From an uncultured Prevotellaceae bacterium (lineage in GTDB: Bacteria > Bacteroidota > Bacteroidia > Bacteroidales > Bacteroidaceae), in NCBI GenBank assembly GCA_902792685.1, contig CADBAP010000029.1, positions 1 to 38,833 of the forward strand: a DNA stretch of 38,833 nt, read 5' to 3'. Positions 21,114-27,840 of this stretch are shown in pieces. Each line of letters opens with the position of its first letter. Within the stretch, counting starts at the first letter, position 1. The translations under genes and the position numbers were made by a program. Under the pieces are notes generated by a model. That model was not told the DNA's origin. It worked only from the letters and a program-made list of their open reading frames with translations, and did no database searches.

Positions 21114-22430
21114 TTACTCCTTCTCTCCAGAAATTAACTTAAACACCTTATCATTCGGTCTGACCTTCTCCGGCACAGGAATCGACACGCGTTGGTGCTG
21201 CGGAGCCTCATCGACAGGATTGCCGTCATCGTTGTGAATCTCGTCGGCAGTCAGCCACAGGGCACCCGTCGTAGGACCGGTAATCAGCATCCGCTCACCT
21301 TTGACGAAGGTGGAAGCCTCCACAGCGATTTCAGCCACACCGAGTTTCGAGAAGTATTTGACCACCTTCCCCACCAGCTGCTTCTTCTCTGTTGCATTCG
21401 AGCCGTAGCTCTTGTTCCATTCGCCCAGGCGCTGTCCCTGATAGTATCCGTCCCAGAAACCACGATTGAAGACGGTCGCCAACTGACGGTCCCACTCGTC
21501 CTTCCGCTCCTCGGAGAATTTTTTTATTTGGTCGTTTGGGAAGCCCTCCCCTTGGGAGGGAAGGGGTGGGGTCGTCGTTTGGTCGCTCAATACTGCCGCT
21601 ATCGCCTCCTTATACGCTTTCACCACCGTATAGACATATTCCGGTCCGCGTGCCCGTCCCTCAATCTTGAAGACGCGCACACCAGCCTTCATCAGCTTGT
21701 CGATAAAACGGATGGTCTTCAGGTCCTTCGGACTCATCAGGTATTTGTTGTCCACCTCAATCTCGTTGCCCGTCTCAGCATCAGTGAGGATATACGAACG
21801 GCGACAGATCTGGATACACTCGCCACGATTGGCTGAGCGCCCGCTGTCGGCCAGACTCATATAACACTTGCCGCTGACCGCCATGCAGAGTGCTCCGTGA
21901 CAGAACATCTCGATGCGAATCAGCTCACCCTTCGGACCTTTGATCTGCTGTTCCTGAATCTGTCGGTAGATATCGGCCACCTGTTCCAGTTTCAGTTCGC
22001 GCGCCAGCACCACCACATCAGCAAACTGTGCATAGAACTTCAGCGCCTCGATATTCGAGATGTTGAGCTGCGTCGAGAGGTGCACCTCTACACCCACCTT
22101 GTTGCAATAGGTCATCACCGCCACATCGCTGGCGATGACGGCAGAGATCTCCGCCTCCTTAGCAGCATCGATGATTTCACGCATCGTCGCCAGGTCCTCA
22201 CCGTAGATAATGGTGTTCACCGTCAGGTAAGTCTTGATGTCGTGCGCCTTACACGCCTCCGCAATCTCATGCAGGTCGTCGATGGTAAAGTGGTTCGCCG
22301 AATGACTGCGCATATTCAGCTGTCCGATGCCGAAATACACCGACCCCGCTCCCGCCTTGATGGCTGCAGCCAACGACTCCCGCGACCCCACAGGCGCCAT
22401 AATCTCAAAATCCCTAATCGTTTCTTTCAT
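21114..22430 (-). CDS. Peptidase U32 family protein with repeat insert
   Basis: U32 proteins (collagenase-like annotation; several act in tRNA or rRNA hydroxylation) start with a TIM-barrel, here IMAPVGSRESLAAAIKAGAG and SVYFGIGQLNMR, followed by HLSTQLNISN and MFCHGALCMAVSGKCYMS with conserved cysteines, then RGECIQICRR. Total 438 residues. Near residues 290-310 the run TTTPPLPSQGEGFPNDQ is encoded by a dispersed palindrome flanked by TCGTTTGGTCG-like words and looks inserted. ATG 22430 is chosen because the conserved domain starts 11 residues on; longer frames upstream contain no family sequence. TACCTTTG lies 5 nt from this ATG, suggesting a leaderless message. Confidence 0.88.
   Translation of the reverse strand: MKETIRDFEIMAPVGSRESLAAAIKAGAGSVYFGIGQLNMRSHSANHFTIDDLHEIAEACKAHDIKTYLTVNTIIYGEDLATMREIIDAAKEAEISAVIASDVAVMTYCNKVGVEVHLSTQLNISNIEALKFYAQFADVVVLARELKLEQVADIYRQIQEQQIKGPKGELIRIEMFCHGALCMAVSGKCYMSLADSGRSANRGECIQICRRSYILTDAETGNEIEVDNKYLMSPKDLKTIRFIDKLMKAGVRVFKIEGRARGPEYVYTVVKAYKEAIAAVLSDQTTTPPLPSQGEGFPNDQIKKFSEERKDEWDRQLATVFNRGFWDGYYQGQRLGEWNKSYGSNATEKKQLVGKVVKYFSKLGVAEIAVEASTFVKGERMLITGPTTGALWLTADEIHNDDGNPVDEAPQHQRVSIPVPEKVRPNDKVFKLISGEKE
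21528..21586. repeat. Palindrome with flanking direct repeats inside U32 gene
   Basis: TTGGTCGTTTGG (21528-21539) and GTCGTCGTTTGGTCG (21571-21585) flank CCCTCCCCTTGGGAGGG-type palindromic sequence. The flanks share TCGTTTGG. The whole segment is in frame and matches the palindrome and the AACGACC word seen together upstream of rpoN. Confidence 0.75.
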
Positions 22431-22435
22431 GGGGG

Positions 22436-22443
22436 CAAAGGTA
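22436..22443 (-). promoter_or_regulatory. -7 box 5 nt from U32 start
   Basis: TACCTTTG on the minus strand (consensus TAnnTTTG) lies directly upstream of ATG 22430. Transcription would then begin at about the A of the start codon. The -33 element is not obvious. Confidence 0.5.
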
Positions 22444-22527
22444 CGAAAAAAACGATTAAGCGAGTAAAAAGAAAGCATTATTTCTTTTTCGAGTGTGAGT
22501 TTTTTATGAAATAAGTGAGGACAAACG

Positions 22528-22550
22528 AAAAAAGGGAGCACATGGCTCCC
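22528..22550 (-). terminator. Terminator of cupin gene
   Basis: GGGAGC and GCTCCC form a 6-bp stem with a 5-nt loop, followed on the minus strand by a T6 run, 22 nt after the cupin stop. Confidence 0.75.
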
Positions 22551-22571
22551 CTTGATTGATTTCGTCAGGAA

Positions 22572-23051
22572 TTAATCCAACTTAATCTCTGGATGCTGGA
22601 CGGCGAGAGGTAGTCCTTCCTGCGAGAGATAGAACATATAAAGGATGACGGGCTTTGTACCGCGGTTCTCGCCATGATGGATGGTGTTCACCATCTCGAC
22701 GACGGCTTCGCCCTCATGCACGGTCTTCTCCTTGCCATCCAGTCCGATGATGGTCAGCTCGCCCTGCACCAACACACCGTAGTTCATCACAGGATGGTGG
22801 TGCCAGCCCAGTTTCTGACCGGCAGGGAACTCATATTTCACAGCCACCAGTTCGGGGCGGCCCTGGAAATAGTCGGGCAGTTCCACGCCGTCCCAACTCT
22901 GCGAGGTACGTATCAGCTCGGTTGATACTACCTTCGGCGTGGGATTTTCTTGGGCGTTCGCCTCGTTACAGGCAATCAGTGAGATACTTACTGCTGTTGC
23001 GCCGCAGATAAGGATGGCGGCAAGCATCCAATAGAAAATCTTCTTTTTCAT
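22572..23051 (-). CDS. Secreted cupin-domain protein
   Basis: The 159-residue product begins with a hydrophobic signal segment (residues 7-27). A lipoprotein-like LIAC also occurs at 25-28, so it may be lipid-anchored or cleaved later near NAQ. The mature domain is a cupin: GWHHHPVMNYGVLVQGE holds the metal-binding His/Glu set, and MVNTIHHGENRG the second motif. Small cupins bind metals and ligands in many roles; no specific function is visible. A terminator follows. The ATG is preceded by a helically spaced CTAGG array rather than a recognisable promoter. Confidence 0.82.
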   Translation of the reverse strand: MKKKIFYWMLAAILICGATAVSISLIACNEANAQENPTPKVVSTELIRTSQSWDGVELPDYFQGRPELVAVKYEFPAGQKLGWHHHPVMNYGVLVQGELTIIGLDGKEKTVHEGEAVVEMVNTIHHGENRGTKPVILYMFYLSQEGLPLAVQHPEIKLD

Positions 23052-23076
23052 ATGTTGATGGGGTTTGTTGATAATT

Positions 23077-23180
23077 CTAGGAGGGCCTAGGAGGACCTAG
23101 GGAATCTAGGAAATTCTAGGAAAACCTAGGAGGATCTAGGGAATCTAAGAGAGATTCTAGGAGGGCTAGGGTCTTTCTAA
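23077..23180. repeat. CTAGG array phased at about 10 bp
   Basis: CTAG occurs at 23077, 23087, 23097, 23106, 23116, 23126, 23136, 23157 and 23166, with CTAA at 23145 and 23177. Most steps are 9-10 nt, close to one helical turn. It lies 25 nt upstream of the cupin ATG and runs into the end of the Sel1 gene, supplying its TAG stop. Confidence 0.9.
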
Positions 23181-23741
23181 GTAGTATTGAGCTTTGGTGT
23201 TGCCTAGGGAGGCAGCTTTTTGGTACCACTCTTCGGCTTCACTCATGTTTTTGGCGACGCCGAGACCCTCTTCATACATGGCTCCGATGTTAACCATTGC
23301 GCAAGCATGGCCTTGGTCGGCGGCCTCCTGGAAACAGTTCATGGCTTGCGTGTAGTCAGTCTTTACTTCTTGCCCGTGTTCATACATGTAGCCGATGTTG
23401 ACCAACGCATCCAAATTTCCCTGATCCTTTGCTTTTTTGTACCATTTCATCGCTTGATGGTCGTCAATGGCGACATCAAGACCAAACTGATACATGAACC
23501 CGATATTGAACATCGCTCCGGTATGACCTTTCTCGGCTGCTTTCTTGTACCAGCGCATCGCCTCACGATAATTTGCAGGCACACCCTGTCCGAAGAAATA
23601 AGCATCTCCTTTCAGGAACAGCTCTTCGGCTGTCATCTCAGACGTTTTCGGGTTTGATTCGCTTTGCGCAGATGCAAAACTAACAATCAAAGTGCCCATC
23701 AAAACAAGGACTATACGGCGTAATAAATTGAAGATTTTCAT
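23166..23741 (-). CDS. Secreted Sel1-like repeat protein
   Basis: The 191-residue protein has a signal peptide (residues 1-25, ending SFASA). Four Sel1/TPR-like units follow, each about 36 residues: GDAYFFGQGVPANYREAMRW, then GFMYQFGLDVAIDDHQAMKW, GYMYEHGQEVKTDYTQAMNC and GAMYEEGLGVAKNMSEAEEW. Such solenoids mediate protein contacts in the periplasm. It is compact, and the last repeat is complete. Its stop codon is supplied by the CTAGG array. TAACTTTG lies 25-32 nt upstream of the ATG as a probable -7 box. Confidence 0.85.
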   Translation of the reverse strand: MKIFNLLRRIVLVLMGTLIVSFASAQSESNPKTSEMTAEELFLKGDAYFFGQGVPANYREAMRWYKKAAEKGHTGAMFNIGFMYQFGLDVAIDDHQAMKWYKKAKDQGNLDALVNIGYMYEHGQEVKTDYTQAMNCFQEAADQGHACAMVNIGAMYEEGLGVAKNMSEAEEWYQKAASLGNTKAQYYLERP

Positions 23742-23765
23742 ATCGTTTTGTTTTTAATTCTGTCG

Positions 23766-23773
23766 CAAAGTTA
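23766..23773 (-). promoter_or_regulatory. -7 box of Sel1-repeat gene
   Basis: TAACTTTG on the minus strand matches TAnnTTTG, 24 nt upstream of ATG 23741. A TTTG at the right -33 distance is not seen. Confidence 0.5.
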
Positions 23774-23822
23774 GTGCAAAATTTTGATTGAGCGAAGAGA
23801 ATAAGAATATTTTTTTCTTTGC

Positions 23823-23856
23823 AAAAAAAGCGTGGCAGGGAAAACCGCTGCCACGC
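23823..23856 (-). terminator. Terminator of anchor-J surface-protein gene
   Basis: GCGTGGCAG (23830-23838) and CTGCCACGC (23848-23856) form a perfect 9-bp stem, and GG/CC extends it towards an AAAA loop. On the minus strand a T7 run follows. It lies 27 nt after the gene stop. Confidence 0.92.
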
Positions 23857-23882
23857 AAATGATAAAATCCAATACTTATCGT

Positions 23883-25289
23883 TTATTTAACGATGAATTT
23901 GTGACCGTTCTGGATGACGACACCCTTGTATGCCTTGCTGACACGCTGACCAGCGAGGTTATACATCGGAGCGTTGGCGTCGAACTTCTCTGTTACAACT
24001 GCATTAACTCCAGCTGCATTCTTGTCTGCAACTTTGAAGTTCTTGATTTCCCAAGTACCTGCTGCAGTAGAAGTAGAGGTGTAAACGAATTTAATCTTAA
24101 TTTTCTGTCCTGCATAAGCAGTGAGATCAAATTCCTCATCCTTCCAACTTGACCAGTTTCCAGATGTAATTGTCGGAGCCGTCAGCGTAAGTGCGGCAGT
24201 TGACTCATCTGCTTTGACAACCAAGAGTTTCACGTCATTAGCATAATCTGCGAAATACTTGTTGATACATTGTGAGAAGTAAAGTGTTGGTGCAGTAGCT
24301 GAACCTAAGTCAATTGTTGGAGAAACCAAATGACTTTCTGATGCCTTATTACCTCCAGCATAAGCAGATGCTTTCATGTACTTGTTGCTGGTATCCCACT
24401 TCCATACATAAGTAAGTCCATCTGTGAGAGAAACATTATCGATTGTAAATGATCCCTGTCCTGCAGTAAGATCTTCATAAGGAAGAGATGCTTCGGTTTT
24501 TACTGGTTCTGACGCCTCAATCTGATATTCAGCCTGTCCTGCATAGTATTCATCGTTTTCTTCCGTAGTAGCACGAATCTTAGCAGTACCAGCACCAACG
24601 ATAGTTACAGCACCTGAAGTTTCTTCAACAGTTGCAACCTTGGTATTAGTAGATGAGTATTTAACAGCAGCAGTAGTAGCCTTTGTCAAAGTTGGAGCTG
24701 TAAATTCTTCACCAACAACAGCCTTTACGGATGTTTCAGAGAATGACAAGCCAGCATCTTTCTTTGAGGTAACAGAACCTGCGTCAGCAAAAGTAACCGT
24801 AATCGTCTTGTACTGGCATTGAGCCTCCTGTGTAAATGTTACAGAATTAGCAACACCGCTCCATACTTTTTCTGCGATACTTCCAGTACTTGGTGTTGGC
24901 GCATTCCAAGTGTTGGTTGTAAAGACAATCTTTGAAATTTCCTTTCCTGTAGGTGCAGCAATGGTAAGGGTTCCTTTCTTGGTCGCTGAACCATATACAC
25001 GGAAATCGTACTTCGTTCCATCATTGGCTTTAGGAGACCAAATGCGACATGTGTTAGACCCACCATCTGTAGCAGTAATGGAAACTCCATTTACAGTGAA
25101 CGGACCTGTCGTCTCAAATGCAACACCTGCATCTGCAGATGCAGCTACTGTCGGGATGTTGGCTTCTGCAACACCCATTGCCTTCAGACCATCAGCTGTG
25201 GTAAAATTGAATACTGCCTCATCTGCGAAAACGCTTCCACAGAATAATAACATCAGGCTTACAAATAAAAAGCGTAATTTTTTCATCAT
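23883..25289 (-). CDS. Secreted multidomain surface protein with anchor-J-like domain
   Basis: This 468-residue protein has a signal peptide (ending FCGSVFA). It contains an N-terminal beta domain (TADGLKAMGV, about 25-160), a Big_2/BACON-type Ig repeat (VVGEEFTAPTLTKATTAAVK, VTIVGAGTAKIRATTEE, about 185-260), then a cleaved-adhesin/choice-of-anchor-J-like jelly roll (SHLVSPTIDLGSATAPTLYF, WKDEEFDLTAYAGQKIKIKF). It ends with MYNLAGQRVSKAYKGVVIQN and a short basic end, a tail common in Prevotella secreted proteins and similar to a type A T9SS sorting signal. It has its own consensus promoter and a strong terminator, so it is a monocistronic unit. Codon use is more A/T-rich than in its neighbours. 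Confidence 0.8.
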   Translation of the reverse strand: MMKKLRFLFVSLMLLFCGSVFADEAVFNFTTADGLKAMGVAEANIPTVAASADAGVAFETTGPFTVNGVSITATDGGSNTCRIWSPKANDGTKYDFRVYGSATKKGTLTIAAPTGKEISKIVFTTNTWNAPTPSTGSIAEKVWSGVANSVTFTQEAQCQYKTITVTFADAGSVTSKKDAGLSFSETSVKAVVGEEFTAPTLTKATTAAVKYSSTNTKVATVEETSGAVTIVGAGTAKIRATTEENDEYYAGQAEYQIEASEPVKTEASLPYEDLTAGQGSFTIDNVSLTDGLTYVWKWDTSNKYMKASAYAGGNKASESHLVSPTIDLGSATAPTLYFSQCINKYFADYANDVKLLVVKADESTAALTLTAPTITSGNWSSWKDEEFDLTAYAGQKIKIKFVYTSTSTAAGTWEIKNFKVADKNAAGVNAVVTEKFDANAPMYNLAGQRVSKAYKGVVIQNGHKFIVK

Positions 25290-25341
25290 AATTTTATGGT
25301 TTTAACATGGTTAATAATAAAGATTGCTAATAATAAGTTTA

Positions 25342-25373
25342 CAAAAGTATATATTTTTTCTAATAACGTCAAA
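25342..25373 (-). promoter_or_regulatory. Promoter of anchor-J surface-protein gene
   Basis: On the minus strand there is TTTG (25370-25373), exactly 20 nt of spacer, then TACTTTTG (25342-25349). The leader would be about 45-50 nt. Confidence 0.85.
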
Positions 25374-25406
25374 TGTTTTGGCGTTTTTTTGTAGTTTTCT
25401 TGTTTT

Positions 25407-26321
25407 TTATTTGATATTTCGTGGATGATGCTCCAAAATTTCCTGTCGAAGGGTGGTTGTATCGATGTGGGTATAGATTTCTGTGGTGCTGATGCTTTCG
25501 TGTCCCAGCATGGCTTGGATGGCACGCAAATCAGCTCCGCCTTCGAGCAGCGAGGTGGCGAAGGAATGGCGAAGAGTGTGTGGCGAAATGGTCTTTTTGA
25601 TTCCCGCCATCGCAGCGTATTCCTTGATCATGATGAGAATCATCGTACGGGTGAGGTGTGAGCCACGACGGTTCAGGAAGACATAGTCCTCTTCACCCGG
25701 CTTGACTTTGATCTCGTGTTTGCGCGTTTCAAACCATCGCTCCAGTTCGTCAATGGCCTTGTCGGAGATGGGCACTAATCGCTCCTTGGAACCTTTGCCC
25801 ATGATACGCACATACCTTTCTTCTATATAGAGGTTGGAGATTTTCAGGTTGACGAGTTCCGAGACGCGCAATCCACAGGAGAAAAGCACTTCGATAATAG
25901 CTCGGTTGCGTACCCCTTCCTTGGTGGAGGTGCTGATGACCGACTCCAATATATCAACCTCTCTTGTAGAAAGCACCTCTGGCAGGTAGTCGCCTGTCTT
26001 AGGTGATTCCAGGAGTTCCGTCGGGTCATCTTTCAAGTAGCCGTCGAGCACCAGAAAACGATACAGCGAACGGATGCCGCTGAGGATGCGTGCCTGTGAC
26101 GATGCCGCTATACCGAGGTCGTGCAGGGTGGCAGAGAAATGCTCCAGGTCGTCAAGTTTCACATCCAGCATATCCTTGTTGTTTGCCTGTAGATAACTGT
26201 CCAGTTTCTCCACATCACGCATGTATGCTTCAATGGTATTGGGCGAATATCCCCGTTCCAACTTCAGGTAGCGTTGGAAGGCTTTCATAAATTCTGCATT
26301 GGTTTTCTTGGCTTTTAACAT
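25407..26321 (-). CDS. xerD: Tyrosine recombinase XerD
   Basis: XerD, with XerC, resolves chromosome dimers at dif. The 304-residue length is typical. The catalytic set is complete: Arg152 (GLRVSEL), Lys176 (GKGSKER), His248 and Arg251 (SPHTLRHSFAT), His274 (LGHESI) and nucleophile Tyr283 (TEIYTHID). The N-terminal SAM-like domain (LERGYSPNTIEAYMRD) is present. Nothing here suggests a mobile-element integrase, and no att site or cargo is seen. The gene diverges from aroQ across a 48-nt region with facing promoter boxes. Confidence 0.93.
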   Translation of the reverse strand: MLKAKKTNAEFMKAFQRYLKLERGYSPNTIEAYMRDVEKLDSYLQANNKDMLDVKLDDLEHFSATLHDLGIAASSQARILSGIRSLYRFLVLDGYLKDDPTELLESPKTGDYLPEVLSTREVDILESVISTSTKEGVRNRAIIEVLFSCGLRVSELVNLKISNLYIEERYVRIMGKGSKERLVPISDKAIDELERWFETRKHEIKVKPGEEDYVFLNRRGSHLTRTMILIMIKEYAAMAGIKKTISPHTLRHSFATSLLEGGADLRAIQAMLGHESISTTEIYTHIDTTTLRQEILEHHPRNIK

Positions 26322-26352
26322 AAAAATAATTACTTTTGTCCCTGCAAAAGTA
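26307..26352. promoter_or_regulatory. Face-to-face promoters of xerD and aroQ
   Basis: TACTTTTG on the plus strand (26331-26338) serves aroQ, with CTTG 20 nt upstream (26307-26310). CAAAAGTA (26345-26352) is the minus-strand TACTTTTG serving xerD. The two -7 boxes are perfect inverted copies 6 nt apart and point at each other, so each start site falls at or inside the other promoter. The xerD -33 is weak. Confidence 0.7.
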
Positions 26353-26369
26353 CAAAACTTCTTTGAAAA

Positions 26370-26807
26370 ATGAAAATACTCATCATGAATGGTCCCAATT
26401 TGAACCTGTTGGGAACCCGCGAACCAGGAGTCTATGGTCATGAGACGATGGACACCTGTATGAAGAATCTGCGTGAGCAATACCCCGATATCACTTTGGA
26501 ATATTACCAGAGTAATGTGGAGGGCGAGATGATCAACAAATTGCAGGAAGTGGGTTTTACCTATGACGGCATTGTGCTGAATGCAGGAGCCTATACCCAT
26601 ACGTCTATCGCGCTGCTCGACTGTATTCGGAGTCTGAAAACGCCCGTCATCGAGGTACATATAAGTAATGTACACGCGCGCGAGGATTTCCGGCACCAGT
26701 CTGTCATTAGTGCCGGATGTAAAGGAGTGATTGCAGGATTCGGACTCGACAGCTACCGGTTGGCGGTGGAGGCGTTGAAAAAATTAAAAATGAGAATTAA
26801 GAATTGA
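26370..26807 (+). CDS. aroQ: Type II 3-dehydroquinate dehydratase AroQ
   Basis: AroQ dehydrates 3-dehydroquinate in the shikimate pathway. The small type II enzyme has NGPNLNLLGTREPGVYG with Arg17 and catalytic Tyr22, NAGAYTHTS near 71-79, and EVHISNVHAREDFR with His97. The last residues (KKLKMRIKN) are encoded by a GAATTAAGAATTGAGAATTG word array and look non-native. The stop TGA overlaps the TTG start of the next gene. It is first in the aroQ-methyltransferase-rbfA-permease operon. Confidence 0.95.
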   Translation: MKILIMNGPNLNLLGTREPGVYGHETMDTCMKNLREQYPDITLEYYQSNVEGEMINKLQEVGFTYDGIVLNAGAYTHTSIALLDCIRSLKTPVIEVHISNVHAREDFRHQSVISAGCKGVIAGFGLDSYRLAVEALKKLKMRIKN

Positions 26808-27481
26808 GAATTGAGAATTACATCCTCTCCCATATAGAGCCGGAAGGAGACTATCTGTATCGGCTTTGGCGCGCCACAAATGTGCAGTTGCTGCACGGAC
26901 GTATGGCAAGTGGACACCTGCAAGGCCGTTTGTTGAAGATGCTGGTAGAGATGATCCGTCCGCAATATATCCTGGAGGTGGGCACGTTCAGCGGCTATTC
27001 TGCCATCTGTATGGCGGAGGGGCTGAAGGAGAACGAAGGGAAAAAGGGGAAAGAAGAGAGCGATGAGAAAGAAGAAATCGCTCCAAAGATTATCACCTTC
27101 GAGATCAATGATGAGCAGGAGGAGTTTACGCGCCCTTGGATAGAAAACTCACCTGTGGCGGAATACATTGATTTCCGTATCGGTGATGCCATCACGGAAG
27201 CACCCAAGCTTGGGATGACGTTCGATATGGCATTCATCGATGGCGACAAACGAACCTATGTGGAGACATACGAAGCGGTATTGCCCCTGATGAGACCAGG
27301 CGGGTTTATCCTTGCCGACAACACCTTGTGGGACGGTCATGTATGTGATCCGGCATACGACCACGACCAGCAGACGCTGGGCATTCGCGAGTTTAACGAT
27401 TATATCGCAAAAGACCCTCGTGTAGAGGTGGTTATCCTGCCCATGCGTGATGGGTTGACGATGATAAAGGTAAAAAAGTAA
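26804..27481 (+). CDS. Class I SAM-dependent O-methyltransferase
   Basis: This family methylates small catechol-like or other hydroxyl substrates. The 225-residue product shows motif I ILEVGTFSGYSAICMAEGL, IITFEIND, then DMAFIDGDKRTYVETYEAV with metal ligands and GGFILADNTLWDG. Between motif I and IITFE there is ENEGKKGKEESDEKEE, encoded by purine words (GGGAAAAAGGGGAAAGAAG) and probably inserted. No ATG fits the family start; TTG 26804, overlapping the aroQ stop, is the best choice and implies translational coupling. The natural substrate is unknown. Confidence 0.85.
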   Translation: MRIENYILSHIEPEGDYLYRLWRATNVQLLHGRMASGHLQGRLLKMLVEMIRPQYILEVGTFSGYSAICMAEGLKENEGKKGKEESDEKEEIAPKIITFEINDEQEEFTRPWIENSPVAEYIDFRIGDAITEAPKLGMTFDMAFIDGDKRTYVETYEAVLPLMRPGGFILADNTLWDGHVCDPAYDHDQQTLGIREFNDYIAKDPRVEVVILPMRDGLTMIKVKK

Positions 27482-27504
27482 AAGGGTAAAAAAGTAAAAA
27501 AGAT

Positions 27505-27840
27505 ATGCAAGAAACAAGACAAAACAGGATTGCAAGACTCTTACAGAAAGAGTTGGCAGAGATATTCCAAGGACAGACGCGCATGATGCGAGGAGTAATG
27601 GTGAGCGTGACACGTGCAAAGGTGTCGCCCGACCTGAGCATCTGTACGGCCTACCTCAGCATCTTCCCCAGTGAGAAGGCGGAAGAGCTGTTGGAGAATA
27701 TCAAGAAGAGTGAAAAGACGATTCGTTATGAACTGGGTACGCGTATCCGTAATCAGGTACGCATCATCCCTGAACTACGCTTCTTCATCGATGACTCGCT
27801 CGACTATATCGAAAGGATTGACGAACTGCTGAAGAAATGA
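27505..27840 (+). CDS. rbfA: 30S ribosome-binding factor RbfA
   Basis: RbfA helps mature the 30S subunit and 16S 5-prime end. The 111-residue length is normal and the KH-like fold pattern is visible: ETRQNRIARLLQKELAEIF, VMVSVTRAKVSPDLSICTAY, then RIIPELRFFIDDSLDYIERI. GTAAAAAAGTAAAAAAG words precede the ATG. It overlaps the next gene by 4 nt (ATGA). Confidence 0.93.
   Translation: MQETRQNRIARLLQKELAEIFQGQTRMMRGVMVSVTRAKVSPDLSICTAYLSIFPSEKAEELLENIKKSEKTIRYELGTRIRNQVRIIPELRFFIDDSLDYIERIDELLKK

Noticed and set aside
23077..23180. CTAGG array as a terminator
   Set aside because: There is no single long stem followed by a T-run, and the array precedes a start codon.
25407..26321. XerD-like gene as the integrase of a mobile element
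   Set aside because: It is full-length XerD type, sits among housekeeping genes, and there are no att repeats, tRNA or cargo genes beside it.
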